A DNA stretch of 64,000 nucleotides from Ectothiorhodospiraceae bacterium (GTDB lineage Bacteria; Pseudomonadota; Gammaproteobacteria; Nitrococcales; Halorhodospiraceae). Within the stretch, counting starts at the first letter, position 1. Each line of letters starts with the position of its first letter. The stretch covers positions 1 through 64,000 of the forward strand of contig PUNM01000131.1 in assembly GCA_003552625.1 (NCBI GenBank), read 5' to 3'. A program made the position numbers and the translations under genes. The notes under the pieces are model-generated. The model was not told where the DNA came from and made no database searches. It saw only the letters and a program-made list of their open reading frames with translations. Shown here one piece after another: positions 40,403-49,777 of this stretch.

Positions 40403-41458
40403 ATGACGACAATGGCAACACTGCTCCGCCAGGCGGAACGTGGCGCCCTGCCCGACCCCCTCGTTCGATGGGGGATCCGGCGGCTACTCGCACAGCGCCT
40501 CCAGCAGGAGCACCGCGGCGGTGTGGAGGCCCAGGCGGAGCGCTACCGCAGCCTGCTTGCCGAAATGGATGCCGCACCGATTGCCCCCCGCGCCGAGATT
40601 GCCAACGAACAGCACTACGAGGTGCCCCCCGAGCTTTTCCACGCCGTCCTCGGGCCTCGCCTGAAGTACAGCGGGTGCCTGTGGCGGCACGGCACCGACG
40701 ATCTGGCCGACGCCGAAGCAGCCATGCTGGAGCTCACCTGCCGGCGCGCCGATCTTCAGGACGGCCAGCGAATCCTGGAGCTGGGCTGCGGCTGGGGATC
40801 GCTCTCCCTGTGGATGGCGGAGCACTTCCCTAACGCCCGGATCGAGGCCGTATCCAACTCCCAGGCGCAGCGGCGTTTTATCGAGTCACGCAGAGATGCG
40901 GCCGGCGCCACGAACCTCACCGTCCGGACCGCCGACATCAATACGTTCGTACCGGAAAGCGCTCCCTTCGACCGGGTCGTCTCCGTGGAGATGTTCGAGC
41001 ACATGCGAAACTGGCGCGAGCTCATGCGCCGGATTCACGAATGGCTGCAACCCGGCGGCCGCTTTTTCGCCCATGTCTTCTGTCACGCCCGGCTACCGTA
41101 TCGCTTCATCGCCACCGACGAGACGGACTGGATGGCGCGCCATTTCTTTACCGAGGGGCTGATGCCTGCCGATGACCTATTCCTGTGGTTCCAGGACCAT
41201 CTGCAGATCGAGGAGCGCTGGCGCGTCAACGGGCGGCACTACGCCCGCACGCAGGACGCCTGGCTGGCCCGGCTCGATGCGTCCCGGGAGGCATTGCTGC
41301 CGCTGCTCAGACAGACCTACGGCGACGGCGAAGAGGAGCGCTGGTACCAGCGTTGGCGCCTATTCTTTCTGGCGTGCTCCGAGCTTTTCGGATACCGCGG
41401 AGGGAACGAATGGTACGTGGGCCACTTCCGAATGTCGCGGCCAGGCCGGGCTGCCTGA
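40403..41458 (+). CDS. Cyclopropane-fatty-acid-synthase-related methyltransferase
   Basis: 351-residue SAM-dependent methyltransferase of the CFA synthase family (COG2230). The N-terminal helical part leads to NEQHYEVPPELFHAVLGPRLKYSGCLW, the family hallmark. The SAM motif ILELGCGWGSLSLWMAEHFP and SVEMFEHMRNW follow. It ends by EWYVGHFRMSRP. It resembles the subgroup often annotated next to coclaurine N-methyltransferase-like proteins, so the acceptor may be a lipid or a small amine. GGAGAGG lies before the ATG. It is monocistronic between tRNA genes. Confidence 0.88.
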   Translation: MTTMATLLRQAERGALPDPLVRWGIRRLLAQRLQQEHRGGVEAQAERYRSLLAEMDAAPIAPRAEIANEQHYEVPPELFHAVLGPRLKYSGCLWRHGTDDLADAEAAMLELTCRRADLQDGQRILELGCGWGSLSLWMAEHFPNARIEAVSNSQAQRRFIESRRDAAGATNLTVRTADINTFVPESAPFDRVVSVEMFEHMRNWRELMRRIHEWLQPGGRFFAHVFCHARLPYRFIATDETDWMARHFFTEGLMPADDLFLWFQDHLQIEERWRVNGRHYARTQDAWLARLDASREALLPLLRQTYGDGEEERWYQRWRLFFLACSELFGYRGGNEWYVGHFRMSRPGRAA

Positions 41459-41550
41459 CCCGCCCCGGTCTCAATCTGTCTAATTTCTGTGTAACAAACG
41501 AGGTGCGCAGGGGTCTTGGGGGATCACGACGGCTGTAAGCCGTTGAAAAA

Positions 41551-41626
41551 TGGGGTGAGCGATGGGACTCGAACCCACGACCACCGGAGCCACAATCCGG
41601 GGCTCTACCAACTGAGCTACGCTCAC
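41551..41626 (-). tRNA. tRNA-His (GTG)
   Basis: 76 bases with encoded CCA, plus a G at position -1 (complement of C41627), characteristic of tRNA-His. Acceptor GTGAGCG/CGCTCAC, discriminator C, anticodon loop TTGTGGC with anticodon GTG. Confidence 0.97.
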
Positions 41627-41665
41627 CACTGAAACCTGTTGTCCTCCTGCCGCGCGCCATACAGG

Positions 41666-41742
41666 TGGCGCGCCCGGCAGGACTCGAACCTGCAACCGTC
41701 GGCTTAGAAGGCCGATGCTCTATCCGATTGAGCTACGGGCGC
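41666..41742 (-). tRNA. tRNA-Arg (TCT)
   Basis: 77 bases with encoded CCA. Acceptor GCGCCCG/CGGGCGC, anticodon loop CTTCTAA with anticodon TCT, T-arm GCAGGTTCGAGTCCTGC. Middle member of a Pro-Arg-His tRNA cluster read leftwards. Confidence 0.97.
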
Positions 41743-41774
41743 AGTGCTCCGAAAACCTGCTGGCACCGCTTAGG

Positions 41775-41851
<77 letters not shown>

Positions 41852-42014
41852 TCGGGCCACCGCAGCCACCAGTCCGGATGACATCCGCGGTTCAGATTCG
41901 AAATGGTAGCGACCGGACCCCGCCCCGTCAAACACCGCGTGCCGCGCGCGTTGCCGGGGCCACCCCGGCGTGAGAAAATCCGCTTTTAACAATGACTTTT
42001 CTGTAAGGAGCACA

Positions 42015-42887
42015 ATGACTGCGCAACTGCTCGATGGCAAAGCAATCGCGGCGAAGCGCCGCGGTCTGGTCGCCGACGCGGTGGATGAGCGACTACGAAG
42101 GGGTCTTCGCCGCCCGGGATTAGCAGTCATCCTGGTTGGCTCGAATCCGGCCTCGTCCGTCTACGTTCGCAATAAGCGGCGCGCATGCGAAGAGGCCGGA
42201 ATCCTCTCCCGAGCCTACGACCTGCCCGCCGACACTGCGGAGGGTGAGCTCCTCGAGCGCATCGAGCGCCTCAACGCGGATCCGGAGATCGACGGCATCC
42301 TAGTGCAGCTGCCGCTGCCACCGCATATCGACGAACAGACGGTCATCGAGCACATCGACCCCATCAAGGATGTGGATGGTTTCCACCCGGAGAACATGGG
42401 CCGACTCGCCCTGCGCCTGCCCGGGCTTCGCCCCTGCACACCTCGGGGCGTCATGACCCTCCTCCATCACACCGATATCGAGCTCGAGGGCCGGGACGCT
42501 GTCATTCTGGGCCAGTCCAACATCGTCGGCCGCCCGATGACGCTGGAGCTTCTTAACGCGCGCTGCACCGTCACCGTCTGCCATAGCCGCACCCGCGACG
42601 TCGCCAAGCGCGTGCGCAGTGCGGACCTGGTGGTCGCCTCCGTGGGCAAACCCGGCCTTGTGCGCGGGGACTGGATCGGAGAAGGCGCGGTGGTCATCGA
42701 TGTCGGCATCAACCGTTTGGACAGCGGCAAGCTGACGGGGGACGTCGCCTTCGACGAAGCCCGCGAGCGCGCCTCTTGGATTACACCGGTACCGGGAGGC
42801 GTTGGGCCGATGACCGTCGCCACCCTTCTGGAAAACACCGTCGATGCGGCCCACAACCGGGACGAGCTTGCTGCCGCAGCATGCTAA
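42015..42887 (+). CDS. folD: Bifunctional methylenetetrahydrofolate dehydrogenase/cyclohydrolase
   Basis: Interconverts methylene-, methenyl- and formyl-tetrahydrofolate using NADP. It has 290 residues from ATG 42015, preceded by TAAGGAG. The active-site region is [17 protein letters not shown] with the catalytic Lys. [31 protein letters not shown] and the nucleotide-binding [10 protein letters not shown] are all present. It lies downstream of the tRNA cluster on the opposite strand and is 39 bases ahead of the PilZ gene. Confidence 0.97.
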   Translation: MTAQLLDGKAIAAKRRGLVADAVDERLRRGLRRPGLAVILVGSNPASSVYVRNKRRACEEAGILSRAYDLPADTAEGELLERIERLNADPEIDGILVQLPLPPHIDEQTVIEHIDPIKDVDGFHPENMGRLALRLPGLRPCTPRGVMTLLHHTDIELEGRDAVILGQSNIVGRPMTLELLNARCTVTVCHSRTRDVAKRVRSADLVVASVGKPGLVRGDWIGEGAVVIDVGINRLDSGKLTGDVAFDEARERASWITPVPGGVGPMTVATLLENTVDAAHNRDELAAAAC

Positions 42888-42926
42888 GCTGAGTCCAGGT
42901 ATTCGGCGCAGCGACAAGGCAGTCCC

Positions 42927-43325
42927 ATGGGTACGAAAGAGAGGCGGCGGTTCAGCCGGGTGGCGTTTCACGCACCGGCCCGGCTGCTCCACAAGGATGG
43001 CGCAGAGTGCGAGGTGGAAATCCTCGATCTATCCATGCGAGGGGCGCTGGTGAGCGTGCCGCAGGGAACGCGTGCCTCTGAACTCCTCAATCGCAGTGAC
43101 GGCCAATGGAGGCTGGAACTCCCGCTCAGTGAATTCGATACGATCCATATGGAGGTACAGCCGGCTCACTGGCACGGGGCAGAGGTCGGCCTGCGCTGCC
43201 TGCGCATCGACCTGGAGAGCATGACACACCTGCGTAGCCTGCTGGAGGCCAACCTCGGGGACACCGAGCAGGTCAACCGGGAACTCATGCACCTCGTCGA
43301 CGACCAGCCCGACCCCCGGGGCTGA
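42927..43325 (+). CDS. PilZ-domain protein (probable c-di-GMP binder)
   Basis: 132-residue single PilZ domain. The c-di-GMP motifs are present: RRRFSR near the N-terminus and DLSMRGALV (D/N-x-S-x-x-G) about 30 residues later. The C-terminal helix ends in an acidic tail. No output domain is attached, so it may act as a small adaptor or receptor. It follows folD by 39 bases and meets radA end to end, three bases apart. Confidence 0.88.
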   Translation: MGTKERRRFSRVAFHAPARLLHKDGAECEVEILDLSMRGALVSVPQGTRASELLNRSDGQWRLELPLSEFDTIHMEVQPAHWHGAEVGLRCLRIDLESMTHLRSLLEANLGDTEQVNRELMHLVDDQPDPRG

Positions 43326-43328
43326 CGG

Positions 43329-44684
43329 TCAGACGAAGAGTGCCTCCAGGGCCTCATCCAGGCGCTGCACCGGGTGGATGGTCATACCCGGCACGCCCTC
43401 TCTCGGGACATTTTTCTTCGGGACCACGGCGCGCACGAACCCGTGCTTGACTGCCTCGGAGAGCCGCTCTTCACCCCCTGGCACCGGCCGAACCTCACCG
43501 GCCAGACCCAACTCGCCGAAGATCACACAGTCCCGCGCTAAGGGGCGATTGCGCAGGCTCGACAGGACAGCCGCCAGGGCGGGCAGGTCGCCGGCAGTCT
43601 CCTGTACCCGCACCCCGCCGACAACATTAATGAAGACGTCCTCGCCCGCCGTGCTGATTCCGCCGTGTCGCTGCAGAACCGCCAGCAGCAGCGCCAGCCG
43701 GCTGCCATCGAGTCCGACGGCCACCCGGCGCGGCTGCCCCCCTGCCGAGTCGGCCACCAGTGCCTGAACCTCAAGCAGCAGCGGCCGACTACCTTCACGC
43801 GTAACGAATACCGCGCTGCCCGGCACATCCTGATCGTGCCGGGAGAGAAAGATCGAAGAGGGATTGCGGACTTGCCGCAACCCGTCCTCCGCCATGGCGA
43901 AGACCCCTAGCTCGTTGGCGGCACCGAACCGGTTCTTGACCGCCCGTACCACGCGATAGCGACTCCCCTGGTCGCTTTCGAAGTACAGTACCGTATCGAC
44001 CATATGCTCGAGCACACGCGGGCCGGCCAGCGCGCCTTCCTTCGTCACGTGGCCAACCAGGATCACCGCTGTGCCGCTGGCCTTGGCCAGGCGCACCAGC
44101 TGCGCAGCGCTCTCCCGCACTTGCGCCACCGAGCCCGGAGCCGAGCCAAGCGTTGCCGTGTGAAAGGTCTGCACGGAATCGAGTACCAGGGCGCGGGGCC
44201 GCAGCCGCTCGGCGGCAGCGACCACCTCCTCCACCGCGGTCTCGGCCATCAGGTGCAGCGCATCGTCGACCACCCCCAAACGCTGCCCGCGTAACGCGAC
44301 CTGCTGAAGTGACTCCTCGCCGGTGGCGTATAAGGCGCCGTGGCTGCGCGACAGAGCTGCGAGGGTCTGCAGGAGCAGTGTTGACTTGCCGATTCCCGGC
44401 TCACCGCCAATGAGCACCACGGAACCGGGGACCAGACCACCACCGAGCACACGATCCAGCTCCGCGACCCCGGTGGTGATCCGAGGCTGCGGCGCCGTAG
44501 ACACCTCGGCGAGCGTGGTCACTTCCGCGGCTGCCCGGCGTGCCGCCCCCGACGCGACCTCGCCGGCGACGTGCACTTCCTCCAGGGTGTTCCAGGAGCC
44601 ACACTCCGGGCACTGCCCGGTCCACTGCGGCTGCTGACCACCACACTCGGAGCAGGCGTAGCGGCGCTTGGCACGCGGCGCCAT
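43329..44684 (-). CDS. radA: DNA repair protein RadA
   Basis: RecA-like branch-migration protein acting in recombinational repair; 451 residues. It has the N-terminal C4 zinc finger (YACSECGG ... GQCPECGSW), Walker A GGEPGIGKSTLLLQ, the RadA-specific KNRFG motif and a C-terminal Lon-protease-like domain. The start overlaps the alr stop by one base, extending the dnaB-alr-radA series. Confidence 0.97.
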   Translation of the reverse strand: MAPRAKRRYACSECGGQQPQWTGQCPECGSWNTLEEVHVAGEVASGAARRAAAEVTTLAEVSTAPQPRITTGVAELDRVLGGGLVPGSVVLIGGEPGIGKSTLLLQTLAALSRSHGALYATGEESLQQVALRGQRLGVVDDALHLMAETAVEEVVAAAERLRPRALVLDSVQTFHTATLGSAPGSVAQVRESAAQLVRLAKASGTAVILVGHVTKEGALAGPRVLEHMVDTVLYFESDQGSRYRVVRAVKNRFGAANELGVFAMAEDGLRQVRNPSSIFLSRHDQDVPGSAVFVTREGSRPLLLEVQALVADSAGGQPRRVAVGLDGSRLALLLAVLQRHGGISTAGEDVFINVVGGVRVQETAGDLPALAAVLSSLRNRPLARDCVIFGELGLAGEVRPVPGGEERLSEAVKHGFVRAVVPKKNVPREGVPGMTIHPVQRLDEALEALFV

Positions 44685-45778
44685 CAGCCTCCTCCGGGCT
44701 CGACGTAGCGGCGCTGCGGCCTCGGCGGGGTTCGGCAGAACAGCTCATAGGCGATGGTGCCGGCCGCTTTGGCTACCTCTTCAGGCCGCACCTTCCCACC
44801 CCAAGCAACGGCTTGGTCCCCTTCCCGCACCGATACTGACAACCCGCGCAGATCCACGGCCAACATATCCATCGAGATTCGCCCGACCAGAGGAACCCGC
44901 ACTTCGGCCACCTCAACCGGCGTACCGCTTGGAGCGTGGCGCGGGTAGCCGTCGCCATAGCCGAGGGAGACAATGCCCACCGGCATGTCCACCGGGCAAC
45001 GCCAGGTGGCGCCGTACCCGACGGGATCGCCGGCACGAAGGTGGCGCACCGCCACGACGCGCCCTTCAAGAGCCATAGCCGGCTGCAGGTCCGGACCTGC
45101 ATGTCCATCCACAAATGGTGAGGCCCCGTAGAGCATGACCCCGGGGCGGACCCATTCGTAATGGCTCGCCGGCCAACCGAGGACACCGGCGGAGTTTGCC
45201 GCCGACCGGGGCCCGGGGAGCCCGCCGCACGCGGCCTCGAAAACCTCGAGTTGACGGCGCGTCGCCGAATCATCACGGTCATCGGCACACGCCAGGTGGG
45301 TCAGGAAGCCGATGTCCGCACGGACCGAGGAGGTCTCCGTCAACTGGCGCCAGACCGACTGCACCGACTCCGGCTCAAACCCAAGCCGGTGCATTCCGGA
45401 GTCCACCTTGATCCAGACCGTAACCGGCGAAGGGAGCCGGTTCTCTACCAGGGCGGCCACCTGCCACTGGCTGTGGATCACCAGCTCCAGGTTGCCTGCC
45501 GCCGCACGGTGAAGATCCTCCACCGTATAAGGCCCCTGAAGCAGGACGATGCGATGACGCAGCCCTGCCGCGCGAAGGGCCTCAGCCTCGGAAAAGTCGG
45601 TCACCGCGAAAGCGTCAGCGGATTCGGCAAGCGCCCCGGCCACCGGAACCAGCCCATGGCCATACCCATCCGATTTCACCACCGCCATCACCCGGCTCCG
45701 CGGCGCGGCAGCACGAGCCGCCGACAGGTTGGCCCGCAAGGCCCCAAGGTCGATACGCGCCTCGGCTCCGCGGCTCAT
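44684..45778 (-). CDS. alr: Alanine racemase
   Basis: PLP enzyme giving D-alanine for peptidoglycan; 364 residues. The PLP lysine is K35 in VVKSDGYGHG, the catalytic tyrosine is in DPVGYGATW, and GRISMDMLAVDL is the C-terminal domain signature. It overlaps dnaB by four bases and radA by one, matching the conserved dnaB-alr linkage. Confidence 0.97.
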   Translation of the reverse strand: MSRGAEARIDLGALRANLSAARAAAPRSRVMAVVKSDGYGHGLVPVAGALAESADAFAVTDFSEAEALRAAGLRHRIVLLQGPYTVEDLHRAAAGNLELVIHSQWQVAALVENRLPSPVTVWIKVDSGMHRLGFEPESVQSVWRQLTETSSVRADIGFLTHLACADDRDDSATRRQLEVFEAACGGLPGPRSAANSAGVLGWPASHYEWVRPGVMLYGASPFVDGHAGPDLQPAMALEGRVVAVRHLRAGDPVGYGATWRCPVDMPVGIVSLGYGDGYPRHAPSGTPVEVAEVRVPLVGRISMDMLAVDLRGLSVSVREGDQAVAWGGKVRPEEVAKAAGTIAYELFCRTPPRPQRRYVEPGGG

Positions 45779-47589
45779 CCCGGAATCCCTCCGCCGTAGA
45801 TGTCCTCGACGTAGTTTTCGAACCGCGTGTACTCGCCGAGGAAGGTGAGCTTAACAGTACCGATGGGGCCCTGCCGCTGCTTGGCGATGATCAGCTCGGC
45901 CGTACCCTTGTCAGGGCTGTCCTCGTTATAGACCTCATCGCGGTAGATAAAGGCGATCAGGTCCGCATCCTGTTCGATCGCGCCGGAGTTGTGGCTGACG
46001 ATACTGCCCGCCACCCAGGATGCCGGCCCGGGCACGGTCAAATCGTAGACATCCTCTTCGCCATCCAGCTCGACGGCGACCAGGGAATCCCAGAACAGAT
46101 CGCTCGCCTCGTGCTCTTGCGGCTCGAGCGCGGTCCTGGCAACCGCGATGCGGTCATCGGCGCTTAGCTCATCAACCCGTTGCCAACCCGAAGCCGTCAG
46201 TAAACGGTGCCGTCCTGTAGCCCGCAGCACCCGTCCGCTCGCCAGCTGAACGCGGTAAACCAGACGCCGACCAACGCACCAAACCTTCTCCGCCCTCGCG
46301 CGCACCAACCGATGGCGCTCGTTGACGGCAATGACCTCTGGCTCCTCTCCAACGAGTTCTGAGATGGGTGTGCGCCGCCCATCGGCGAGGAGCACCGGGG
46401 TATCACCGGTCACGCATTCCCGGAGATCGGACATGATCGGCCGCTTGTTCGGCCGCTGCTCCAGCGAGCGGTTGAGCTGCGACAGGGCGATGACCGGCGT
46501 ATTGAGCTCCTTGGCCAGTGCCTTGAGGGCGCGGGAAATCTCTGAGAGCTCCCCGGCCCGATTCTCCTTGAAGCCGGGGATTTGCATCAGCTGCAGATAG
46601 TCCACCGCAATCAGGCCGAGGCCATCATGCTCGCGCTGCAGCCGTCGCGCCCGCGCACGAATCTCTGTCGGCGTTAGCCCCGGCGAGTCGTCGATGAACA
46701 ACGGCGTCTCCGTCAGCAGGCTCATCGTGGACGTCAGACGGGGCCAGTCATCGTCCTTGAGATCTCCCGAGCGCACCCTCTGCAGAGGTACGCGGCCGAG
46801 CGAAGCCAACATCCGCATGCCCAGCGCATCCGCCGGCATCTCCATGGAGAAGACAGCCACCGGGAGTTTCTTGTGCATGGCGACGTGCTCAACCATGTTC
46901 ATCGCCACGGTCGTCTTTCCCATGGACGGCCGGCCGGCAATGATAATCAGGTCGCCGTTCTGAAGCCCGGAAGTGAGCTTGTCGAGATCGTCGAATCCGG
47001 TCGGCAGCCCCGTGATGGGTTCCTGGGTGCGGTAGAGCGTATCGATGCGATCGATCACGTGCGGCATGAGCTGCCGCATGCCCACAAACCCCTGGCGATT
47101 GCGGCCGGTCTGCTCGGCGATCTGGAAGATGGTCTGCTCGGCGTGATCGAGCAGCTCCGCGCTGGTCCGACCCTCCGGATGGAAGGCCGCCTCCGCCACA
47201 TCCGACCCGGCGCGAATGAGCTGGCGAAGAACGGAGCGCTCGCGGACGATATCCGCATAGGCGCGTATGTTGGCGGCCGACGGCGTCTCCCGGGCAATCG
47301 CGCCCAGGTAGTTCAGTCCGCCAGCCTCCTCGAGCTTGCCCTGCTGGCGCAGCCACCCGGAGAGAGTGACCACGTCCAGCGGGTGGTTGCCGTCGGCGAG
47401 CTCCGCCATGCTGCGCCAGATCAGGCGGTGCTCGCGACGGTAGAAGTCGTCTTCGTGAAGGCGGTCGGCGATCTGGTCCCAGGCGGCATTGTCGAGCATC
47501 AGCCCGCCAAGCACCGCCTGCTCCGCCTCCAGATCGTGGGGCGGTACCTTTAGCGCCTCCGAGCCCGAGGCAGGGCCATCAAGCTGCAC
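45775..47589 (-). CDS. dnaB: Replicative DNA helicase DnaB, intein-containing precursor
   Basis: Hexameric 5'-3' helicase of the replication fork. The precursor is 604 residues and contains a 143-residue intein (residues 392-534), so the spliced helicase is 461 residues, close to the usual length. The N-terminal domain starts KVPPHDLEAEQAVLGGLMLD. The RecA-like domain has Walker A GRPSMGKTT, and the conserved SLEQRPNKRPIMSDLRE ends at the splice site. The C-extein resumes SGAIEQDADLIAFIYR. It overlaps alr by four bases. Confidence 0.98.
   Translation of the reverse strand: MQLDGPASGSEALKVPPHDLEAEQAVLGGLMLDNAAWDQIADRLHEDDFYRREHRLIWRSMAELADGNHPLDVVTLSGWLRQQGKLEEAGGLNYLGAIARETPSAANIRAYADIVRERSVLRQLIRAGSDVAEAAFHPEGRTSAELLDHAEQTIFQIAEQTGRNRQGFVGMRQLMPHVIDRIDTLYRTQEPITGLPTGFDDLDKLTSGLQNGDLIIIAGRPSMGKTTVAMNMVEHVAMHKKLPVAVFSMEMPADALGMRMLASLGRVPLQRVRSGDLKDDDWPRLTSTMSLLTETPLFIDDSPGLTPTEIRARARRLQREHDGLGLIAVDYLQLMQIPGFKENRAGELSEISRALKALAKELNTPVIALSQLNRSLEQRPNKRPIMSDLRECVTGDTPVLLADGRRTPISELVGEEPEVIAVNERHRLVRARAEKVWCVGRRLVYRVQLASGRVLRATGRHRLLTASGWQRVDELSADDRIAVARTALEPQEHEASDLFWDSLVAVELDGEEDVYDLTVPGPASWVAGSIVSHNSGAIEQDADLIAFIYRDEVYNEDSPDKGTAELIIAKQRQGPIGTVKLTFLGEYTRFENYVEDIYGGGIPG
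45988..46416 (-). other. DnaB mini-intein (143 aa)
   Basis: In-frame protein-splicing element. It begins with Cys (block A CVTGDTPVLLADG), has block B with the Thr/His pair (RATGRHRLLTASGW) and ends with block F/G (DVYDLTVPGPASWVAGSIVSHN). The C-terminal His-Asn is followed by Ser as the +1 nucleophile. Joining the flanks restores LRE-SGAIEQDAD, the normal DnaB sequence. At 143 residues it has no room for a homing endonuclease, so it is a natural mini-intein at the known DnaB Walker-B-proximal site. Confidence 0.96.
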
Positions 47590-47625
47590 ATCGGCCTCCC
47601 GCCGGGCATGACCCGACGCTCCCGA

Positions 47626-48078
47626 TCAGGACTCCTGACCCTCGACGACCACCTTCACTTCCCCGGTGACATCGGTATGTAGCTGCACGGCGACGTCGTA
47701 TTCACCGGCGACACGAATTGGCCCTTCCGGCATCCGGACCTCGCGACGGGCGAGTTCCACACCGGCCGCGGCCGCAGCGCCGGCCACGTCCGCCGGACCA
47801 ACGGAGCCGAACAGCTTGCCCTGCTCGCCGGCCTTCGCCGTGACCTTGAGGGTCACACCCTGGAGTTGCTCAAGGCGGGCTTCCGCAGCCTGCTGAGCCT
47901 CGCGGGCGGCCCGCTCCAGCTCTGCCCGGCGCTCCTCGAAGTAGCGGATGTTCTCCTCAGTCGCCATCTTCGCCTTGCCGTACGGCAGCAGATAGTTACG
48001 GCCATAACCGGCGCGTACCCGTACCCGGTCACCCAGGTCACCCAGGTTCGATACTTTTTCAAGAAGGATCAGTTCCAT
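47626..48078 (-). CDS. rplI: 50S ribosomal protein L9
   Basis: 150-residue two-domain L9. The N-terminal domain [36 protein letters not shown] is invariant in style. The long connecting helix is rich in Glu/Ala/Arg ([18 protein letters not shown]), and a C-terminal rRNA-binding domain follows. It lies 36 bases ahead of dnaB. Confidence 0.98.
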   Translation of the reverse strand: MELILLEKVSNLGDLGDRVRVRAGYGRNYLLPYGKAKMATEENIRYFEERRAELERAAREAQQAAEARLEQLQGVTLKVTAKAGEQGKLFGSVGPADVAGAAAAAGVELARREVRMPEGPIRVAGEYDVAVQLHTDVTGEVKVVVEGQES

Positions 48079-48118
48079 GCCTCAACACCTCGGTCTTTCG
48101 TAAACGGTTGCGCCGGCG

Positions 48119-49003
48119 TCACTCGGCGGGTGGTTGCCCGCCCGTAAGCCGCCGGCGCCATTGGAATAACGCATCTCCGATGCCTACGAGCGCCATCGGG
48201 CGGAAGAGCAACGGCGCTGCGACATAGACCAGCACCAGCCACGCCCCGCTCCAACCACGGGCCGCGGCTACCGCGTGCGCGAAGGCGATCGCCTGGACCA
48301 CGAAGGCCGCGCCAGTGATCAATGCCAAATCGGCCACCCAACCGGGCCCGGCCAACAACCCGCCAACCCACAAGGCCAGGGCGACCACGCCGGCCTCGCG
48401 CCCCAGGTCGAGGCCGTGGAACTCGGCCCGTAATCCTCCCGGATTGTACAACAAAGCCTGCAGCGCCCGGCCGATGAGCAGACCGGCGAGCACGATCAGC
48501 ATCAGGTTCGCCGCCCAGAGCCCGGTCATCAGCGGCAGCAGGTCCTCCTGCAGCAGCGCCTCGGCCTCGCCACCCAGGCCGGGTTCCGCACCGGCAGCGG
48601 CGAGGAAGGCCTCCACCACCTGCTCCCAATGCGCCGCGGGATCGGGAATCACCAGATGGAAGCCGACCACCGCCAACGCGCCCAGTCCGAGCCAGAGCAG
48701 CAGGGTGCTGGACAGGGAGACCGTCCGGCGCAGCCACTCGGCCAGCACGAGAACGGGAAGCCACTGCTCGAGCACCAGCCGTAGCGCTGGCTCTCCGGTC
48801 CCCGCCGCGGCAAAGAGCAGAGCAAAGAGGATGGCGCCGGCAATCGCCGCCACCATGGCCCCCTGCTGTAGCCCCTGGCGCAGCGTCACCAGCGCCAGAG
48901 CCCCCGCTGCAAAGATCGACAGCAGCGGCAGCAGGCTGGCCGCGACCATCACCGTGGCGGCCTGGAAAGGCCCACGGAGGATGAAGGCGGCGAACGCCTT
49001 CAC
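48119..49003 (-). CDS. DUF2232 membrane protein
   Basis: 294-residue inner-membrane protein with about eight hydrophobic segments and little polar loop. Position between rpsR and rplI, and the general layout, match the YybS-like DUF2232 proteins found at this locus in Pseudomonas. The function is unknown; an ECF-transporter S-component-like role has been suggested for relatives, but no ATPase partner is nearby. An in-frame Pro/Ala/Glu end closes the protein. Confidence 0.8.
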   Translation of the reverse strand: MKAFAAFILRGPFQAATVMVAASLLPLLSIFAAGALALVTLRQGLQQGAMVAAIAGAILFALLFAAAGTGEPALRLVLEQWLPVLVLAEWLRRTVSLSSTLLLWLGLGALAVVGFHLVIPDPAAHWEQVVEAFLAAAGAEPGLGGEAEALLQEDLLPLMTGLWAANLMLIVLAGLLIGRALQALLYNPGGLRAEFHGLDLGREAGVVALALWVGGLLAGPGWVADLALITGAAFVVQAIAFAHAVAAARGWSGAWLVLVYVAAPLLFRPMALVGIGDALFQWRRRLTGGQPPAE

Positions 49004-49013
49004 GCTACACCTC

Positions 49014-49238
49014 TCAGTGGCGGTCGGTGTACGGCAGCAGCGCCAGGTAGCGAGCGCGCTTGATCGCGCGTGCCAGCTGGCGCTGGTAGCGTGCGCTGGT
49101 GCCGGTGATCCGGCTCGGCACGATCTTGCCGGTATCGGTAATGTAGTTTTTGAGGGTGTTGAGATCCTTGTAGTCGATCTCCTTCACCCCCTCGGCGGTG
49201 AACTTGCAGTACTTACGGCGCCGAAAAAAACGTCCCAT
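49014..49238 (-). CDS. rpsR: 30S ribosomal protein S18
   Basis: 74 residues from the ATG at 49238 ([14 protein letters not shown]), with AGGAG seven bases upstream. A TTG six bases earlier is an unlikely alternative. The conserved core [34 protein letters not shown] is complete. It binds S6 and 16S rRNA in the platform, and lies 48 bases after rpsF. Confidence 0.98.
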
Positions 49239-49286
49239 GGTCAAGCTCCTGGTTGATCGTCGATGTCGATGGCCGCGCGGCGCGGA

Positions 49287-49646
49287 TTACTCCGCGTCCT
49301 CGGACTCCTTACGGTCCTCGCGCTTCTCGTTCCCCTTGGCCAGCGGCGAAGGCTCGGTAACCGGCTCGTCGCGGCTCAGGACCATGTTGCGGATCACCGC
49401 GTCATTGAACCGGAAGGCGGAGGTGAGCTCATCCAGCTCCTCCTTGCCGCACTCCACGTTCATCAGGACATAGTGCGCCTTGATCAGCTTGTTGATCGGG
49501 TAGGCCAGCTGGCGACGCCCCCAGTCCTCCAGGCGGTGCACGGTGCCACCGTTGGACTCGACGATACTGCGGTAACGCTCGACCATGGCCGGGACCTGGT
49601 CGCTCTGGTCCGGGTGGACCATGAAAACGATCTCGTAATGTCGCAT
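49287..49646 (-). CDS. rpsF: 30S ribosomal protein S6
   Basis: 119-residue S6: [18 protein letters not shown] start, [21 protein letters not shown] core and an acidic C-terminal tail ([13 protein letters not shown]), as in proteobacteria modified by RimK. It starts the rpsF-rpsR-DUF2232-rplI-dnaB-alr-radA run. priB, found between rpsF and rpsR in enterobacteria, is absent. Confidence 0.98.
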   Translation of the reverse strand: MRHYEIVFMVHPDQSDQVPAMVERYRSIVESNGGTVHRLEDWGRRQLAYPINKLIKAHYVLMNVECGKEELDELTSAFRFNDAVIRNMVLSRDEPVTEPSPLAKGNEKREDRKESEDAE

Positions 49647-49687
49647 TGATGACTCCTTGTGGTTATTCGAGCCACGGGCTCAAACAG

Positions 49688-49710
49688 CCTCCACCCCCAC
49701 CGGTGTGAGG
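49688..49710 (-). promoter_or_regulatory. Possible S6:S18-binding leader hairpin of rpsF
   Basis: In the 131-base leader before rpsF the minus strand can fold CCTCACACC with GGTGGGGGTGGAGG, leaving an ACCGG loop segment that contains CCG. A CCG next to such a stem is the recognition feature of the known S6:S18 autoregulatory leader. The match is by eye only. Confidence 0.3.
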
Positions 49711-49777
49711 CAAGGTGCTGCTTCGGTGAAGCCGGCAAGTGTACCCGACCTGGACGCCACGGGGGAACCGCGGCGCA

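Noticed and set aside
45988-46416. Frameshift or insertion error in dnaB
   Set aside because: The inserted segment stays in frame and carries all intein motifs with correct splice junction residues.
45775-47589. Replication origin near dnaB
   Set aside because: DnaB is a helicase gene that is not linked to oriC. No dnaA, dnaN or DnaA-box cluster is visible in the window.
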